Shown here piece by piece: positions 1 to 10,423 of a DNA stretch of 64,000 nt; position 1 is the first letter of the stretch; the number at the start of each line of letters is the position of its first letter. Below the pieces are notes generated by a model, which ran no database searches, had not been told where the DNA came from, and saw only the letters and a list, made by a program, of their open reading frames with translations. The stretch covers positions 15,562,001-15,626,000 of the forward strand of contig NC_092801.1 of the NCBI RefSeq assembly GCF_918797505.1, written 5' to 3'. Both the position numbers and the translations under genes were made by a program. Source of the stretch: Bemisia tabaci. Its lineage: Eukaryota > Arthropoda > Insecta > Hemiptera > Aleyrodidae.

Positions 1-148
1 TATTGATTCACAATCTTCGGAATCTTCATAACTGCCTAAGTCACTTTCTTTCAGCATAGAAACGGATGCTGAAATATTGTGAAATAACACCAGTTTACCT
101 CCAGTTTCGAACACTTTTGCTAAGTCTCTGGGTCATGAGTTTTGCATA

Positions 149-594
149 CTGCATTGCTAAGGAAAAACACCGTATAAACTTTGAAGAGTTGCCAAATTTC
201 CTCCTATAAAATTTTCATTTTGGAAAAAAGTTCTGAATCTTTTTACTTGAGATTTTCAGACATTTTAAATGAAAGTGCAAACAGTACTGTCCGAAAAATT
301 GGAAGAAAAAGATCCAAAACTCTCCCAGTAAATTTGTACTTTATCAAAGGAAATTTGGCAACGCCGAATGAGCGTTCAGACGTTGCCATAATCCCTTCAA
401 TAAAATACACGAATTTTCTGAGGAACTTGTGAAGAATTTTTCCAATTTCTCTGAGAATGTTGTTTGAAATTTGATTTTACGTATCTAATACGTTCAGAGG
501 AAAGTATCCACAACTGTTCTTAAAAATGAATACTTTATCGAGGGCAATTTGGCAACCTGAAAATGTTCGTACGGCGTTTTTCCTTAGAGCGGCA
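149..594. mobile_element. Family A MITE, composite double copy
   Basis: The left end reads CTGCATTGCTAAGGAAAAAC and the right end TTCCTTAGAGCGGCAG, the two arms of family A. At about 446 bp it is nearly twice the usual 250 bp, and a second internal right-arm motif (GGAAATTTGGCAACG at about 351) sits in the middle. This suggests two copies overlapping or one inserted in the other. The open frames inside are products of the repeat and not genes. Confidence 0.75.
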
Positions 595-828
595 GTTCAC
601 TCCTGACCTAAGCACGAACCGTCGATTATACCGTCTCCTGGAAGTCACGTTTAATCTAATTTTCGCGTCGCCTACATCGGGTTTAAACGAGGCAATTACA
701 TCAGTAAAGAGAGAGAGAAAAAAACTGGAACCATTTGAAAAAGATGGGGAAAAAACACAGGTACCCGATTTCCTGGCTGCGGTTTCAGAAATCACTTAAA
801 TGAACTGCGGTTCACTCGATGAATTCGA

Positions 829-1085
829 TAAGTCGTCGTTTCCTACACGAAGGAACGTAGGTAACTCCATCCCAAGGTTGCAAAACTGACTCAAATAATT
901 TAATTTTTTCTATAATAATTTGTACCACTTAAATTTTCGTCCAAAATTTGTCTGATTTTTGCACGAAATCCGAATAATAATCAGTGAACACTATTTCAGA
1001 TAGATATTTTCCAAAATTCCTGGTAAAAATGCAGTTTGCAGGAGGAAATTTGGACACATTGGAATGTAGTTACGTTCTTTCGTGA
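829..1085. mobile_element. Family A2 element (diverged relative of A)
   Basis: It shares its left part (GAAGGAACGTAGGTAACTCC, then AGGTTGCAAAA) and right part (GGAAATTTGG, then ACATTGGAATGTAGTTACG) with the copy at 46388-46636. The internal layout follows family A, but the outermost GCCGTGC arms have decayed or differ. Confidence 0.6.
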
Positions 1086-1419
1086 GGGGAACGATTCATA
1101 GAAAAAATCGGATTTTTACAAAAATTTGGAGCTATGTTCGGCAACATAGTCCAGAATCACCGTTAATTGGCCGATCAGTCATTCCAACGATTGAGTGGTC
1201 ATTCGGTCAATCTTGTCAGCAAATTTCGGTCACTTTGCGCATAAGGTTGTCGTTAGACAGGGATAAGAGACCTCAATTAAACTTCCATGTGTATATTTTT
1301 TCCCCTTTTTTTCTCTCTTTTTTTTTTCGGGAAAGATCCTACTTCGACGTTACGTATTTTGTGTCCGACGAAAGTCGTAGAAAGTGTAACTTGTGAGTTA
1401 CGATCGATTATATTACTCT

Positions 1420-1575
1420 GGATCACATTGGGGCTACGTTTTGTATTCAGGAACTACAATTCCTGGCTCAGTTTCAGAAACGACAAAGGCACCATTAGTT
1501 TCCCTATGCACATTGGTGTTTTAATACATGAGCCAAAATTTGCAGTTCCTCGATGCAAAATGCAGTCCAGCCATC
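1420..1575. repeat. Family N fold-back repeat
   Basis: This is a diverged copy of a unit in which a left arm (ATTTTGCAATTTGGAACTA) and an inverted right arm flank a middle reading CACTTATGTGCATAGGG. Better copies lie at 24719-24858 and 38806-39245. Here the right arm GCAAAATGCAGTCCA is clear and the left arm is decayed. Confidence 0.6.
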
Positions 1576-1819
1576 CACTTGCAATCCATTTGGAACCCGA
1601 GACTAATCACCATGGAAGCAGTGAGTCAATAAGAGTGTAAGGGAACGCTTGACGTTAGATGGCTTCTTTTCGTTGAATTCGATACATTTCTACCTCACCG
1701 ATCGCCCGATGTACTCGAACCCAAACCATCAGATGAGTTTCAGGTTTTATCCTCGTTTTATTTTCTCACCGCGTCCACCTCCATTTTGTCGCATGTCAAT
1801 ATTATATCCGTATTACACC

Positions 1820-2072
1820 GTCACGATCCGGCCAAAGTGTCACAAGCGCCATGCGACGTTTAAACATTTCCGCAACCATTTTATTTTCTTACAGAAAAAT
1901 TGTTTAACGAAGCTGCCCGAAAATTTCACTGAATTTTCCATGCGCTGCCAACAAGATTTAGTGAAAATTCCAAGCAGATTTAACCGGCAATTTTTCTGTA
2001 AAAATATAAAATGGCGGCGGAAATTTTTAAAAATCGCATGGCGCTTGTGAAACTTTGTCCGGAAGGGGACGA
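1820..2072. repeat. Fold-back element KK
   Basis: Arms TCCGGCCAAAGTGTCACAAG (from 1826) and CTTGTGAAACTTTGTCCGGA (to about 2063) are inverted copies and continue inward for about 90 bp each. Frames on both strands through it (133 and 84 codons) are mirror images caused by the palindrome, so they are not called as genes. Confidence 0.7.
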
Positions 2073-2844
2073 TATAGAAAAAGAAGATATTCACACCCTT
2101 CAGTAGAACTAAAAATATAGCTGGAATAATTTGAGACTATCATTACTATGAGTTCTCTGACCCTCTAAATGTTCATTTTTTTGTCACATTTCGTCCTGTA
2201 CCGTTCTACTGGACCGACTTCCATGATTATCGACAAATTATGGTCCCTAGATTAGCCTGTTTTATTCAGATTTTGGATACATATATTATAACCCATAGGT
2301 TTATTTATATTACGAGCTAACACTGAGAACTATCCCATTTTATGTACATTTTCAGTTATTGTCACAATTCGTTCTAAAAGATCTACTGGGCCGATTTTCA
2401 TGAATTTTGCGCCATCAATAGGAGATAGTTCCCAGATAAGTCTTTATTTAAATTTACGGACCGGGCAGGGGAGGGGGGTTCTAGGGTTTGGGCTGCGTAG
2501 CGGCCTGAGGGCGTATATGTACCTTGTACCCCCTAGCTTTCTCTACGCAGATGAAAGAGCTGTTTTGGGGTCCACCTTGGCACTTCTCCTTAACTTTACG
2601 ATTATTTGCTCATTGGATGTCTATATTTTATGAAACGTATCATGGTTTGGTCATTTCCGGTCATTATTCAGGTGTAATACTGGCCTAAACATGATCTGAA
2701 GGCCAATTTTGGCGAAAATGCGGATTTTTCGACCTTCGATTGCAAACTTTCAATTCTGCACTTTCATTTTTTTTTACCGAAATCGGCCTTCAGACCCATG
2801 ATTATAGGCCAGTTCTAAATCTGGACTTGACCAATCCGTATCTT
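2073..2844. other. AT-rich intergenic stretch without a gene
   Basis: A degenerate direct repeat is visible: a segment with TGTCACATTTCGTCCTGTAC (about 2186) resembles one with TTGTCACAATTCGTTCTAAA (about 2358), about 170 bp apart. A G-rich patch lies at 2463-2480. No coding frame with recognisable features was seen. Confidence 0.5.
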
Positions 2845-3425
2845 ATATACCTTCAATGGACCTTTAGACGAGGTACGAATTTAAGCATTCTGATACATGT
2901 TTCTTAACCAAAATTTCACGTAAAACACGCTTCGTGCAACGAAAATTACTGAAACCAACTCCTAACGGAGATATTAACAATTGTATTTCACATTAATTAC
3001 GAGGAATTTGAACTGCCCGCTCACAAGAAACTCAAAGCTCTATGTGAGTCAAATCGCGCACTACAACGGTTTCAGCAAGCTTCTCAATCGAGCAATGTTC
3101 ATTTCCCATCATGTTTTTTTCAAACTATAAGCAATTTGCTATAGCTGAGCCAAAGCGTCAATATTGAGGTTGCCAGATTTTTTTTATCGCAGAGACGTTC
3201 GTGATAACGTTTAGCGCGCGATGTGAGTCACGTAGAGCATTGAGTTTTCATGGGCGGGTGGTTTCAATTCACGCACCAAGAATCATTAAATATCTTCGTA
3301 AGGAGTTGATTTCGGTAATTTTCGTTGTGCGCATCGTTTTCAACGTGAATTTTTAGTTACGAAACATGTATCAAAATGCTGAAATTCGTACCTTGTCTAG
3401 TGGTCCATCGGCAAAAAATGGTGGA
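2845..3425. repeat. Fold-back element MM (intact palindrome)
   Basis: The segment about 2850-3085 returns in inverted form at about 3205-3420: ACGAGGTACGAATTTAAGC against GCTGAAATTCGTACCTTGT, and CGTTAGGAGTTG-type motifs in both arms. The arms flank a 110-bp spacer. One arm is also present at 62831-63029, where a family A element interrupts it. The 3' boundary here (CTTGTCTAGTGGTCCATCGG) is therefore an unoccupied version of that insertion site. Confidence 0.75.
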
Positions 3426-3990
3426 GTTGAGAAAATTTAGGGCCGAGAAACGGCTCTTATCGATACCCGTCCCTTATTTCAATTTGAATTAATTTTTATT
3501 TTACTCAAAGAAACTTTTTATTTGCTGCCGATAGCAAAATTCAAAATATTCAAGTAAAAAAGGGGAGACTTCCTCTCATCAACAAATTATCAAAAATCAA
3601 AAAAAAAAAAAAAAAAAAAAAAACGTCTTTTCTCAATTACCGTTTTCGTCCTCTTTTAGCGGTTTAATTTCTCCAGTTCTAAGAAGGAAACTCGAAGCAA
3701 AGCTGCGGTTACAAAGTAGAAACCTGATTTCTTGAGCGGAAGCGGGCGGTAACTTCACCTGTTTTCGCTTCTTTATTTCCGGCCACCTCTCTTCGATTTC
3801 GATGTACGTTTGAGTACGTATGTAATAGGGTAATTAACCGACTCCTCATCATTCTTCGTCCGTTTCTCATCATTTCTGTCCCCCTCGATTTCCCACGCTG
3901 ATTCACTTCCGTTTCAAACTCCGATTCAGACTTTGCTTTCCGTTGCCGGATCTTTCGGTGGAGAGCAAAAAAAAAATTACGAATGAAGTT
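3426..3990. other. Intergenic stretch with a poly(A) tract
   Basis: It holds an A run of about 24 at 3600-3623 and a C/T-rich area around 3750-3900. No coding signal or known repeat ends were recognised. Confidence 0.4.
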
Positions 3991-4249
3991 CTGCGAACCG
4001 TGCTATAAGGAAAAACGGCGTAAAAACATTCGATAGTGGCAAAATATTCTCTGAAAAATGTTTCATTTTTAAGGCGACTCGTGAATATTTTCTCATGAAA
4101 ATTTTAGATAGTTTAAATCTGATTGCGAATTAAATTCCCCGAAAATTGGGGGGAGGGATATTCATAGATTTTCCTGAAAATGCGTATTTTATCGATGGAA
4201 ATTTGGTAGCGTCTGAGGGTTCATACGGCGTTCTTCCTTAGCGCGGGAG
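3991..4249. mobile_element. Family A MITE
   Basis: The left arm begins CTGCGAACCGTGCTATAAGG and the right arm ends CGTTCTTCCTTAGCGCGGGAG. Length (about 259 bp) and internal GGAAATTTGGTAGCG agree with the family. The arms have diverged from the consensus, suggesting an older copy. Confidence 0.75.
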
Positions 4250-4279
4250 TAGAAGTCTCCTTTTGGTTGACGACGTATA

Positions 4280-4427
4280 TGGATTGGACTATATTTTGCA
4301 ATTTGGAACTGCAATTTCTGACTTCGTTTAGAAACAACGTATGTACCATTAGTTTTCTTATGCACTTTAGTGTTTTTACGGATTAGCCAGAAATGTTAGT
4401 TCTTAATCGCTGAATGCAGTCCAATTG
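4280..4427. repeat. Family N fold-back repeat
   Basis: The left arm GGACTATATTTTGCAATTTG and right arm GCTGAATGCAGTCCAATT are inverted relatives. The middle contains the shared ACCATTAGTTTTCTTATGCA motif. Confidence 0.65.
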
Positions 4428-4943
4428 AAAGTAGAACTGTGATAGGGTCTGCGAAAAGCGACCTCATCTTCCACAAGCAAATTGTCCAATTTTTTCAATT
4501 CATTTTTTGAAAATAGGCAGTGAATGAAGCTCAAAGGAATTTGTTCACATTTTTTTAAACCCTAAATGACAAAGAAGCTCGTTTTGAAAATGCCAAAAAT
4601 CGGACCTGTTTGAAACGATATTTTTGGGGGCTCCGAGGACGTAGCCAGCAGCCTGATTATCGAAAGTTAACTGGCTTTATCGGCAAGATAAGACAAGATC
4701 CAGCCCTATCTGCGCCGTGTAATGTATCGATTTTCGATTCTCGTCGTGCCGACATAAATTCCAACAATCAGGCTGCTCCAGGCGGCCGCGGAACGGCGTT
4801 CGCTGGTTGGCTGAGGCATCGACTGACGGGTTTTGATTGGTCGGATTTTGACAAGCTTTTTCCCCAATCAGAAATTATTCTCCAAACATTTTAATGAACT
4901 TTTTGGTTTTTCCAGAAAATTCTCCACTGATGAAACTGCACTA

Positions 4944-5172
4944 CACTGGGGAAAAAAACACATTGGATCTAGAGTCCAGACTCTTAAAAAACATCGACAA
5001 GAAAAAGTACTCTTGATTCAATCAGATTTAAGCTTAAATCAAGAACCCAGCCTCTTAATTTGAGCGGATTTCCTTTTGATTTAAGCAAAAATCCGATTGA
5101 ATCAAGAGTATTTTTTCTTGTCAATGTTTTCAAAAGTCTGGACTCTAGATCCAATTTGATTTTTTTCCAGTT
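4944..5172. mobile_element. Family C fold-back MITE, CACTG ends
   Basis: It starts CACTGGGGAAAAAAACAC and ends TTTTTTTCCAGTT. Long inverted arms carry TCTAGAGTCCAGACTCTTAA and its complement. The dinucleotide TA precedes the element (4942-4943) and follows it (5173-5174), a 2-bp TSD like the other family C copies. Confidence 0.85.
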
Positions 5173-6085
5173 TACAACCCTGTTAAAATTCCTTCGCACT
5201 GTTCCGGTCGGCCCGACCAGGGTTAAAAAAGAATAATAAGCACACAAATTGGCAACGATGCCGCTTTTCAATTCGCACATTAAGACAGCGCAGAGCTTTG
5301 AACTCTCGCGTCGCTCCTTACTTACGTTAAGACGTTAATGACCTCCCCTCCCCCCTCCCTCTCGAACAAGCGATAATAAGACGTGTAACCACATGTACCG
5401 CACGTAAGAAAGTATGGGGCACTTGCCCGCTTATTACCCTGCTGGTGGTGAGATAACGCCCTGAGAACGTTAGTGAAGCCCTAGGAAAGTGAAAATATGA
5501 AAACGGGTTTTAATTCAGCACAGGAAAGTTGAAATTATGGCAGGAGAGTTTTATTCGATTATGAGAGGGCTCATACCATACCTACCGATATGAAGGATCA
5601 TTTGGACGCACTTACGCGGAAGAAAGTTGTTCCACATTAGAAGATTTAGGAGAGAACATACCCGTTAAATGGAATACCGCCAATATTGGGGCGACAGGCT
5701 TTCTTGGGTTTCAAAACTTCCTGAAGTATCGATGGCTTTTCTGTGTTGTTGGTTTTTTTTTGTTGCTTTTTTTGCGTGATAAATCCTCATAAAAATGTTT
5801 ATCGTAAGAACTTTTAGTGGGAAGACTTTTAAAATTGAACAATTCTAAAATATTAGCTCTTGATGGCAAAATTTCTGATCCTCGTCGAAATATAAAAGCT
5901 CATGAGCTTGAATTTATGAACATGGCTCTTACCGTTAACGTAAATAAGACCAGACATGCCTTCCATTTTTGTGCGGTATTTGTCCTTTTCCTGCATCCGT
6001 AACATTCTATCTTGATGTAATTTTTTGTATAACACCATAACTGCTCAGGGCTTCTCGTGGGATGCCGTTAGCTAGTCTATCATCA
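5173..6085. other. Intergenic stretch without a recognisable gene
   Basis: No repeat ends, RNA gene or convincing coding frame were found in these 900 bp. Short frames on both strands are not supported. Confidence 0.4.
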
Positions 6086-6311
6086 CACTGGAAAAAAAAA
6101 ACACATTGGATCTAGAGTCCAGACTCTTAAAAACATCGACAAGAAAAAATACTCTTGATTCGATCAGATTTAAGCTTAAATCAAGAACCAAGCCTCTTTT
6201 GAGCGGATTTACTTTTGATGTAAGCTTAAATCTGATTGAAGCGAGAGACCTTTTTCTTGTCAATGTTTTCAAGAGTCTGGACTCTAGATCCAATGTGTTT
6301 TTTTCCCAGTG
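6086..6311. mobile_element. Family C fold-back MITE, CACTG ends
   Basis: It runs from CACTGGAAAAAAAAAACAC to TTTTTTCCCAGTG and is 226 bp long. CA flanks both sides (6084-6085 and 6312-6313), a 2-bp TSD. The frames read through it on both strands (about 96-98 codons) are palindrome artefacts. Confidence 0.85.
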
Positions 6312-6423
6312 CACGGGGGTGCATTCGCATGTGCATTGCACGGTACATTTGCATGTTTTCACTGTAAAATCTACATTGAAACATTGCAGTCATTTTTTGT
6401 GACCACAAAATTGTCAAATCAGC

Positions 6424-7638
6424 AATGGAGATGTTGCACGTGTGAGGGATTTGCGATTTGACTGTTGTTGTTTCTTATGTAAAAGCTCTCGAGAAACACG
6501 ATGGTACCATCTGGTTTTCTCTGAAATCAACTTCCAAGCTCAAAAAAAGCTCTCAAAGTGAGGCCAAAATGGAGGGGATATCCCGCCCTAACCTGAGAGT
6601 CCACCTCTACATCAAAACAAACTCTCCATGCAAAGATAGGGAGCAAATACATTAGCAGGGTTGCAGTGATTTCAGTTTTAGAGTCCCCAAATAAGGTGGC
6701 AGCCCTGTCAATGTATTTGCTCCCTATCTTTGCATGGAGAGTTTGTCTTGATGTAGAGGTGGACTCTCAGGTAGGGCGGGATATCCCCTCCATTTTGGCC
6801 TCACTTCGAGAGCTTTTTTTGAGCTTGGGAGATGATTTCAGAGAAAACCAGTGGGACCATCGTGTTTCTCGCGAACTTTTACATAGGACACAACCAGGCA
6901 TTTGAGGCGCCTCATGAGGTTATGCTGTACAGCATCAACTCGTAGCTTCAGCATCAATGCCGTATGCCCAGGTAGCGGCCGTTCGGGCATACGGCTCCGA
7001 GCCTGATGCGCTCAACCTGCCGGCCGCCGGCTTCGGGCATTGAAGCCCGATGCTGGAGAGCCGACCGAGCCAGCCTCAAGCGCTGATGCTGAGGTTTGAT
7101 GCTGGCTCATGGGCCTCAGCCTCTGAGGCCGGACCGTCGGCTTGCGGCCCGATACGGCCTTAATTTTCGGACCCGCCACCCAGCTTAATTACCGACGGGG
7201 CTGTCCCAGAAGACCGCGACCCTCGGACTCGGCGATGAATTCGCGGAACACCCCTTTGTCTTGGCGGCGGCCCACGCCTCGCCGAGAAGTTCTAAGAAGT
7301 GGACGCCGAGGAAGGGTGTTAGCCGACCGGCAGCCGGGCCCGGGGCGCTGGCGTCCGACGCGTCTGCTAATTGAAGCCGCTAATTTTGATGCTGGACTCA
7401 GCATCAAAACTGATGCAGCATCAGAAAAGGAGCCGGGAGTCGGCTTCACCAGGTGAAGCCGCCTCAACGGCATATGCGCTCCCCCGGCGCACTGATCGAA
7501 GCGGCATGAAAGTCCGCGCCGGGCCTCCGCCTCGCGCGCCGATGCGGCTCCGTTTATGATGCTCCCTCAAACCTCAGCTCTAAATACCTGGACACAACAG
7601 TCAAATCGCAAATCCCTCACACATGCAACATCTCCATT
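6424..7638. mobile_element. Family D fold-back element, interrupted by element K
   Basis: The ends are AATGGAGATGTTGCACGTG and CATGCAACATCTCCATT. The arms are long inverted repeats containing GTGGGACCATCGTGTTTCTC, AGAGTCCACCTCTACATC and TTTGCATGGAGAGTTTGTC. Without the nested 696-bp element it would be about 510 bp, as in the other three copies. The family D TSD could not be fixed. Confidence 0.85.
6895..7590. mobile_element. GC-rich hAT-like element K, nested in family D
   Basis: It begins CAGGCATTTGAGGCGCC and ends CTCTAAATACCTG, giving imperfect inverted ends. The octamer GACACAAC sits directly outside both ends (6887-6894 and 7591-7598), an exact 8-bp TSD typical of hAT elements. The interior is GC-rich, with repeated GATGCTG and CATCAG words, unlike its AT-rich surroundings. 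Frames of 94-104 codons inside look like GC-rich chance frames. Confidence 0.85.
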
Positions 7639-7862
7639 CAATCTTTACCGTGCTGTCCGTGTATCCATTCATCTGAACTCGGAGCGTTCAATGATCCGCC
7701 AGCACCTAATACGCGCCGCGTCGTGACGTGGACGGGACGGCTGCTCCTCCGCTTTTTCCGGCTACGGAGCCCGGCAGCTCCGGGGCGGGGTTTCGCCTCT
7801 CGTCGTCCCACGACTCATTAACGCGGTGTCTTTTTCGGGTTCCCGGTGCCGGTGCCGCGTCG

Positions 7863-8416
7863 CACAGCGGATCGAGTCAATAGGAGAGGTCGGACAAAAT
7901 TCGGAAACTTTAAAAGCCTTCAACTAGAGTCCCTTTATACTGAGAGTCAAGACAACACCCCTCATGGAGTCACAAACGGGAATAAAGATTACACAAATTG
8001 AAGTTTTTCGTAATCCTTGATCGGCCCATTCTCAAGTGCCTTTCTCCGTTCCTCCTCTCATTCCGTTTGTTCCTTGCCGAACCCGTAATTCCCTGGTCCA
8101 TTCCAGATTATAATCTTTGCAATTGGTGAAAATTTAATCTTTATTCCCGTTTGTGACACTGTGGAGGCCTAAAATACGGGAACCAATCAGAAATGGATTC
8201 AAATTGTCTTGACTCTCAGTATGAAGGGACTCCTACCTTCAACTCCTTTTATACAATACATTTTGAGGTTCTAAAAGTGATCCTATTGGTTTTACCGTGA
8301 AATTTTCTCTTAGAAACACCTCTCCTAATGTAAAATGTGACGAAATAAACGTCAAAATTTGGAGTTTCTGTCAAAAATTCCATGTCCGACCTCTCTGATT
8401 GGCTCGATCCACTGTG
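7863..8416. mobile_element. Family M Transib-like MITE, interrupted by family F
   Basis: The left end is CACAGCGGATCGAGTCAAT and the right end, read inward, CACAGTGGATCGAGCCAAT. The GC-rich pentamer CGTCG flanks both sides (7858-7862 and 8417-8421). A CAC-type heptamer with a 5-bp GC-rich TSD is the pattern of Transib transposons. A family F copy occupies 7925-8235. Without it and one TSD copy the element would be about 235 bp, as at 46001-46233. No transposase is present. Confidence 0.8.
7925..8235. mobile_element. Family F MITE nested in family M
   Basis: The ends are TAGAGTCCCTTTATACTGAG and CAGTATGAAGGGACTCCTA, with inner inverted motifs CAAACGGGAATAAAG and CTTTATTCCCGTTTG. The octamer CCTTCAAC lies at 7917-7924 and 8236-8243, an exact 8-bp TSD that dates this insertion after family M. 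Confidence 0.9.
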
Positions 8417-8548
8417 CGTCGGTGTGCGCTGCCTGCCACCCATACATCAAGCCTCGTCCTCTCTCACACATCCAGCGCAATTACGCAACGACCCGTGAGC
8501 GAGCAGTATCAATTAGCGCCATTCGCGGGGCTCTTTTTCGGCCGGGCG

Positions 8549-8615
8549 CACAGTGGATCGAGTCAATCGGAGAGGTCGAATCGGACATGAAATTTTTGAC
8601 TGAAACTGCCAACTA
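8549..8615 (+). mobile_element. Family M left-end fragment
   Basis: CACAGTGGATCGAGTCAATC followed by GGAGAGGTCG matches the left end of family M. The copy stops after about 65 bp at CTGCCAACTAGG and no right end follows. Confidence 0.7.
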
Positions 8616-8621
8616 GGATAA

Positions 8622-9145
8622 GAACTTCTGCAAAGAAGGAGAGGGGAAAAGAGGAGAAGGGAATGGCGGGAAGAGAGAAGAAGAAGAAGACGATGACGGA
8701 AGGTAAGAAGTGAGGGAAAATGGGAAGAGAGGAATAATATAAGAAGAGTATGGAATAGGAGAAGCAGAGCAAGTTTGAGGAACACGAACAAATAGGAGAA
8801 GGATAAGGAGAGGAGGAAAGAGGGGGAAGAATGAGTAACGAAAAAAGGATCCAGAAAGAGAGTAAAAAATTAACGGAGAACATTAATGTATTCTTTTGCT
8901 GTCTCTTGGCGTCTAGATATTTTGTAGTATGTTTTTCATGATCTCTCCTTACTTCGTTTCCCCCCTTTTTTCCTATTTTCTCCTATCTGCTTTCTACCAA
9001 CTCTCTCTTTTATTTATTAGCATTCCTCCTTTGCTCTTCTTCTCTTCCCTTTTGTATTTCTACCGCCATTTCTTTCCTCTTCTACTTTTGCCTTTCTTCT
9101 TTTTCTTCTCCTTTCCTTCCCTACCCTCTCCTTTTCAATTGTCTT
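8622..9145. repeat. Purine tract followed by pyrimidine tract
   Basis: From about 8622 to 8880 the plus strand is almost all A and G (GAAGAAG and GGAGAGG words). From about 8935 to 9145 it is almost all C and T. The two blocks are imperfect inverted partners separated by about 55 bp. Open frames here (92-123 codons) are simple-sequence artefacts. Confidence 0.75.
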
Positions 9146-9304
9146 TCCTAAAAGCACTGAGTCTTGAAACTTTTGGCTGTCTCCCACTAGATCATCAAGT
9201 ATACCTACAAAATTTAGTAGCAGAATTTTGGTTAGTTTCCTCGAAGGCAGCATTTCCTACCATTACCGATATATTAGCAGGTTGTCCACCAGAAGGCTGA
9301 TTAT

Positions 9305-9566
9305 TTAAATTTATGGACAAAGCAATTGACCAAGAGGATGAGAAAATGGACCGATCTCATTGGTGGCAGCGGGTAGTTGCAATGGACGAAGGAGGTAAGT
9401 GATAAACTAACGGCAATTTAGAAGAGCCCCTATAGCTCGTCCAACATTTTCCTCCTTCTTAGTCTATGACAACCTCCCGTTTCAACCAATAGGATCGCTC
9501 CATATTTATTTCTTTGTCTTCTTTGTCTATTGGTTTGTATATTAATGTCAATGATCAGCCCGCAGT
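9305..9566. mobile_element. Family E fold-back element
   Basis: The left arm reads ATGGACAAAGCAATTGACC and the right arm ends GTCAATGATCAGCCCGC. The centre carries the characteristic ACTAACGGCAA and TAGTCTATGACAACC motifs. The left tip is shortened relative to the full GCGGGCTGAT end. Confidence 0.8.
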
Positions 9567-9983
9567 CTCTGCAAAAACGCACCGATGACTCGCATTTCCC
9601 GCTGCTTTTTTCAGCATAGGAAATAAACATACATTTGATCATTTATCTGACGAATCAAATATCCTTGCGGCATGCATGGAAGAGCTCCGTTGCTATCACG
9701 AAAGGTCTTGTGGAAATGGAGGGCGCTAGTCCATCGGTGTCCTGCGGGTCGATTCTTGAATCGTTGTCGATTGATTTTAATCGATAAATCCCTATCCTAG
9801 CAATGCTTTCTATCGATCAAAGTCTTTCGATATCGATTCAACAATCGAGCAGCAGGGTCCCGGCGTTTTTATCGAGTGCGGCGATACGCTTCACAGCGTT
9901 TCTCTTCCTGTTTTCCGTTCTTCGATAGTGCCGACCACAGACATTCTTACTATCATTTATTAGCTCTGTTGCCAACCGCATCA
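9567..9983. other. Intergenic stretch with a small ATCGAT-rich fold-back
   Basis: A small inverted repeat spans about 9743-9860: CCTGCGGGTCGATTCTTGAA against ATTCAACAATCGAGCAGCAG. The rest is unassigned. Confidence 0.4.
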
Positions 9984-10213
9984 CACTGGAAAAAAAACAC
10001 ATTGGGTCCAGTAACCAGACTTTTAAAAACATTGACAAGAAAAAATGCTCTTGATTCAATCGGATTTTTGCTTGAATCAAAACGAAATCCACTAAGAGGC
10101 TTGGTTCCTTATTTAAGATAGATTCTGATTGAATCAAGAGTACTTTTTCTTGTCGATATTTTTAAGAGTCTGGACTCTAGATCCAATGTGTGTTTTTTTT
10201 TCTTTTTCTAGTG
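9984..10213. mobile_element. Family C fold-back MITE, CACTG ends
   Basis: It starts CACTGGAAAAAAAACAC and ends TTTTTCTAGTG. CA flanks both sides (9982-9983 and 10214-10215), the 2-bp TSD. The inverted inner arms are diverged, for example GGGTCCAGTAACCAGAC. Confidence 0.85.
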
Positions 10214-10301
10214 CACCCGACTCATTTATCCTCCTTTTTTGAGCCACAACTTGCAGGTTATTTTTTTTTTTGGGGGGGGGGGGGGGCAAGAAAAATACAA
10301 A

Positions 10302-10399
10302 AGGTGTTCGTTGCGAACACCCTGTTTATAGATCCTTTGCGAGAGGTTTAAATGGCAGACGAACCGATATATCGCAAAGCACGCCACGTCACTGCCTCG
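10302..10399. mobile_element. Family B half element
   Basis: Only the right half is present: AAGGTGTTCGTTGCGAACAC, then TTTAAATGGCAGACG, CGATATATCGC and the terminal GCACGCCACGTCACTG. The left half is missing; a G-rich run (10270-10286) lies just upstream. Confidence 0.75.
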
Positions 10400-10423
10400 T
10401 ATTTCGCGTATCATTTGACTATG

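Noticed and set aside
7142..7559. GC-rich frames of 62-104 codons
   Set aside because: They lie wholly inside hAT-like element K; overlapping frames on both strands reflect high GC.
6424..7638. Assigning family D to a superfamily by TSD
   Set aside because: The four copies do not give a consistent flanking duplication; possible TGAG at one copy is not supported by the others.
8513..9300. Several 80-123-codon frames rich in Leu/Phe/Ser
   Set aside because: They are translations of purine/pyrimidine tracts with no other coding feature.
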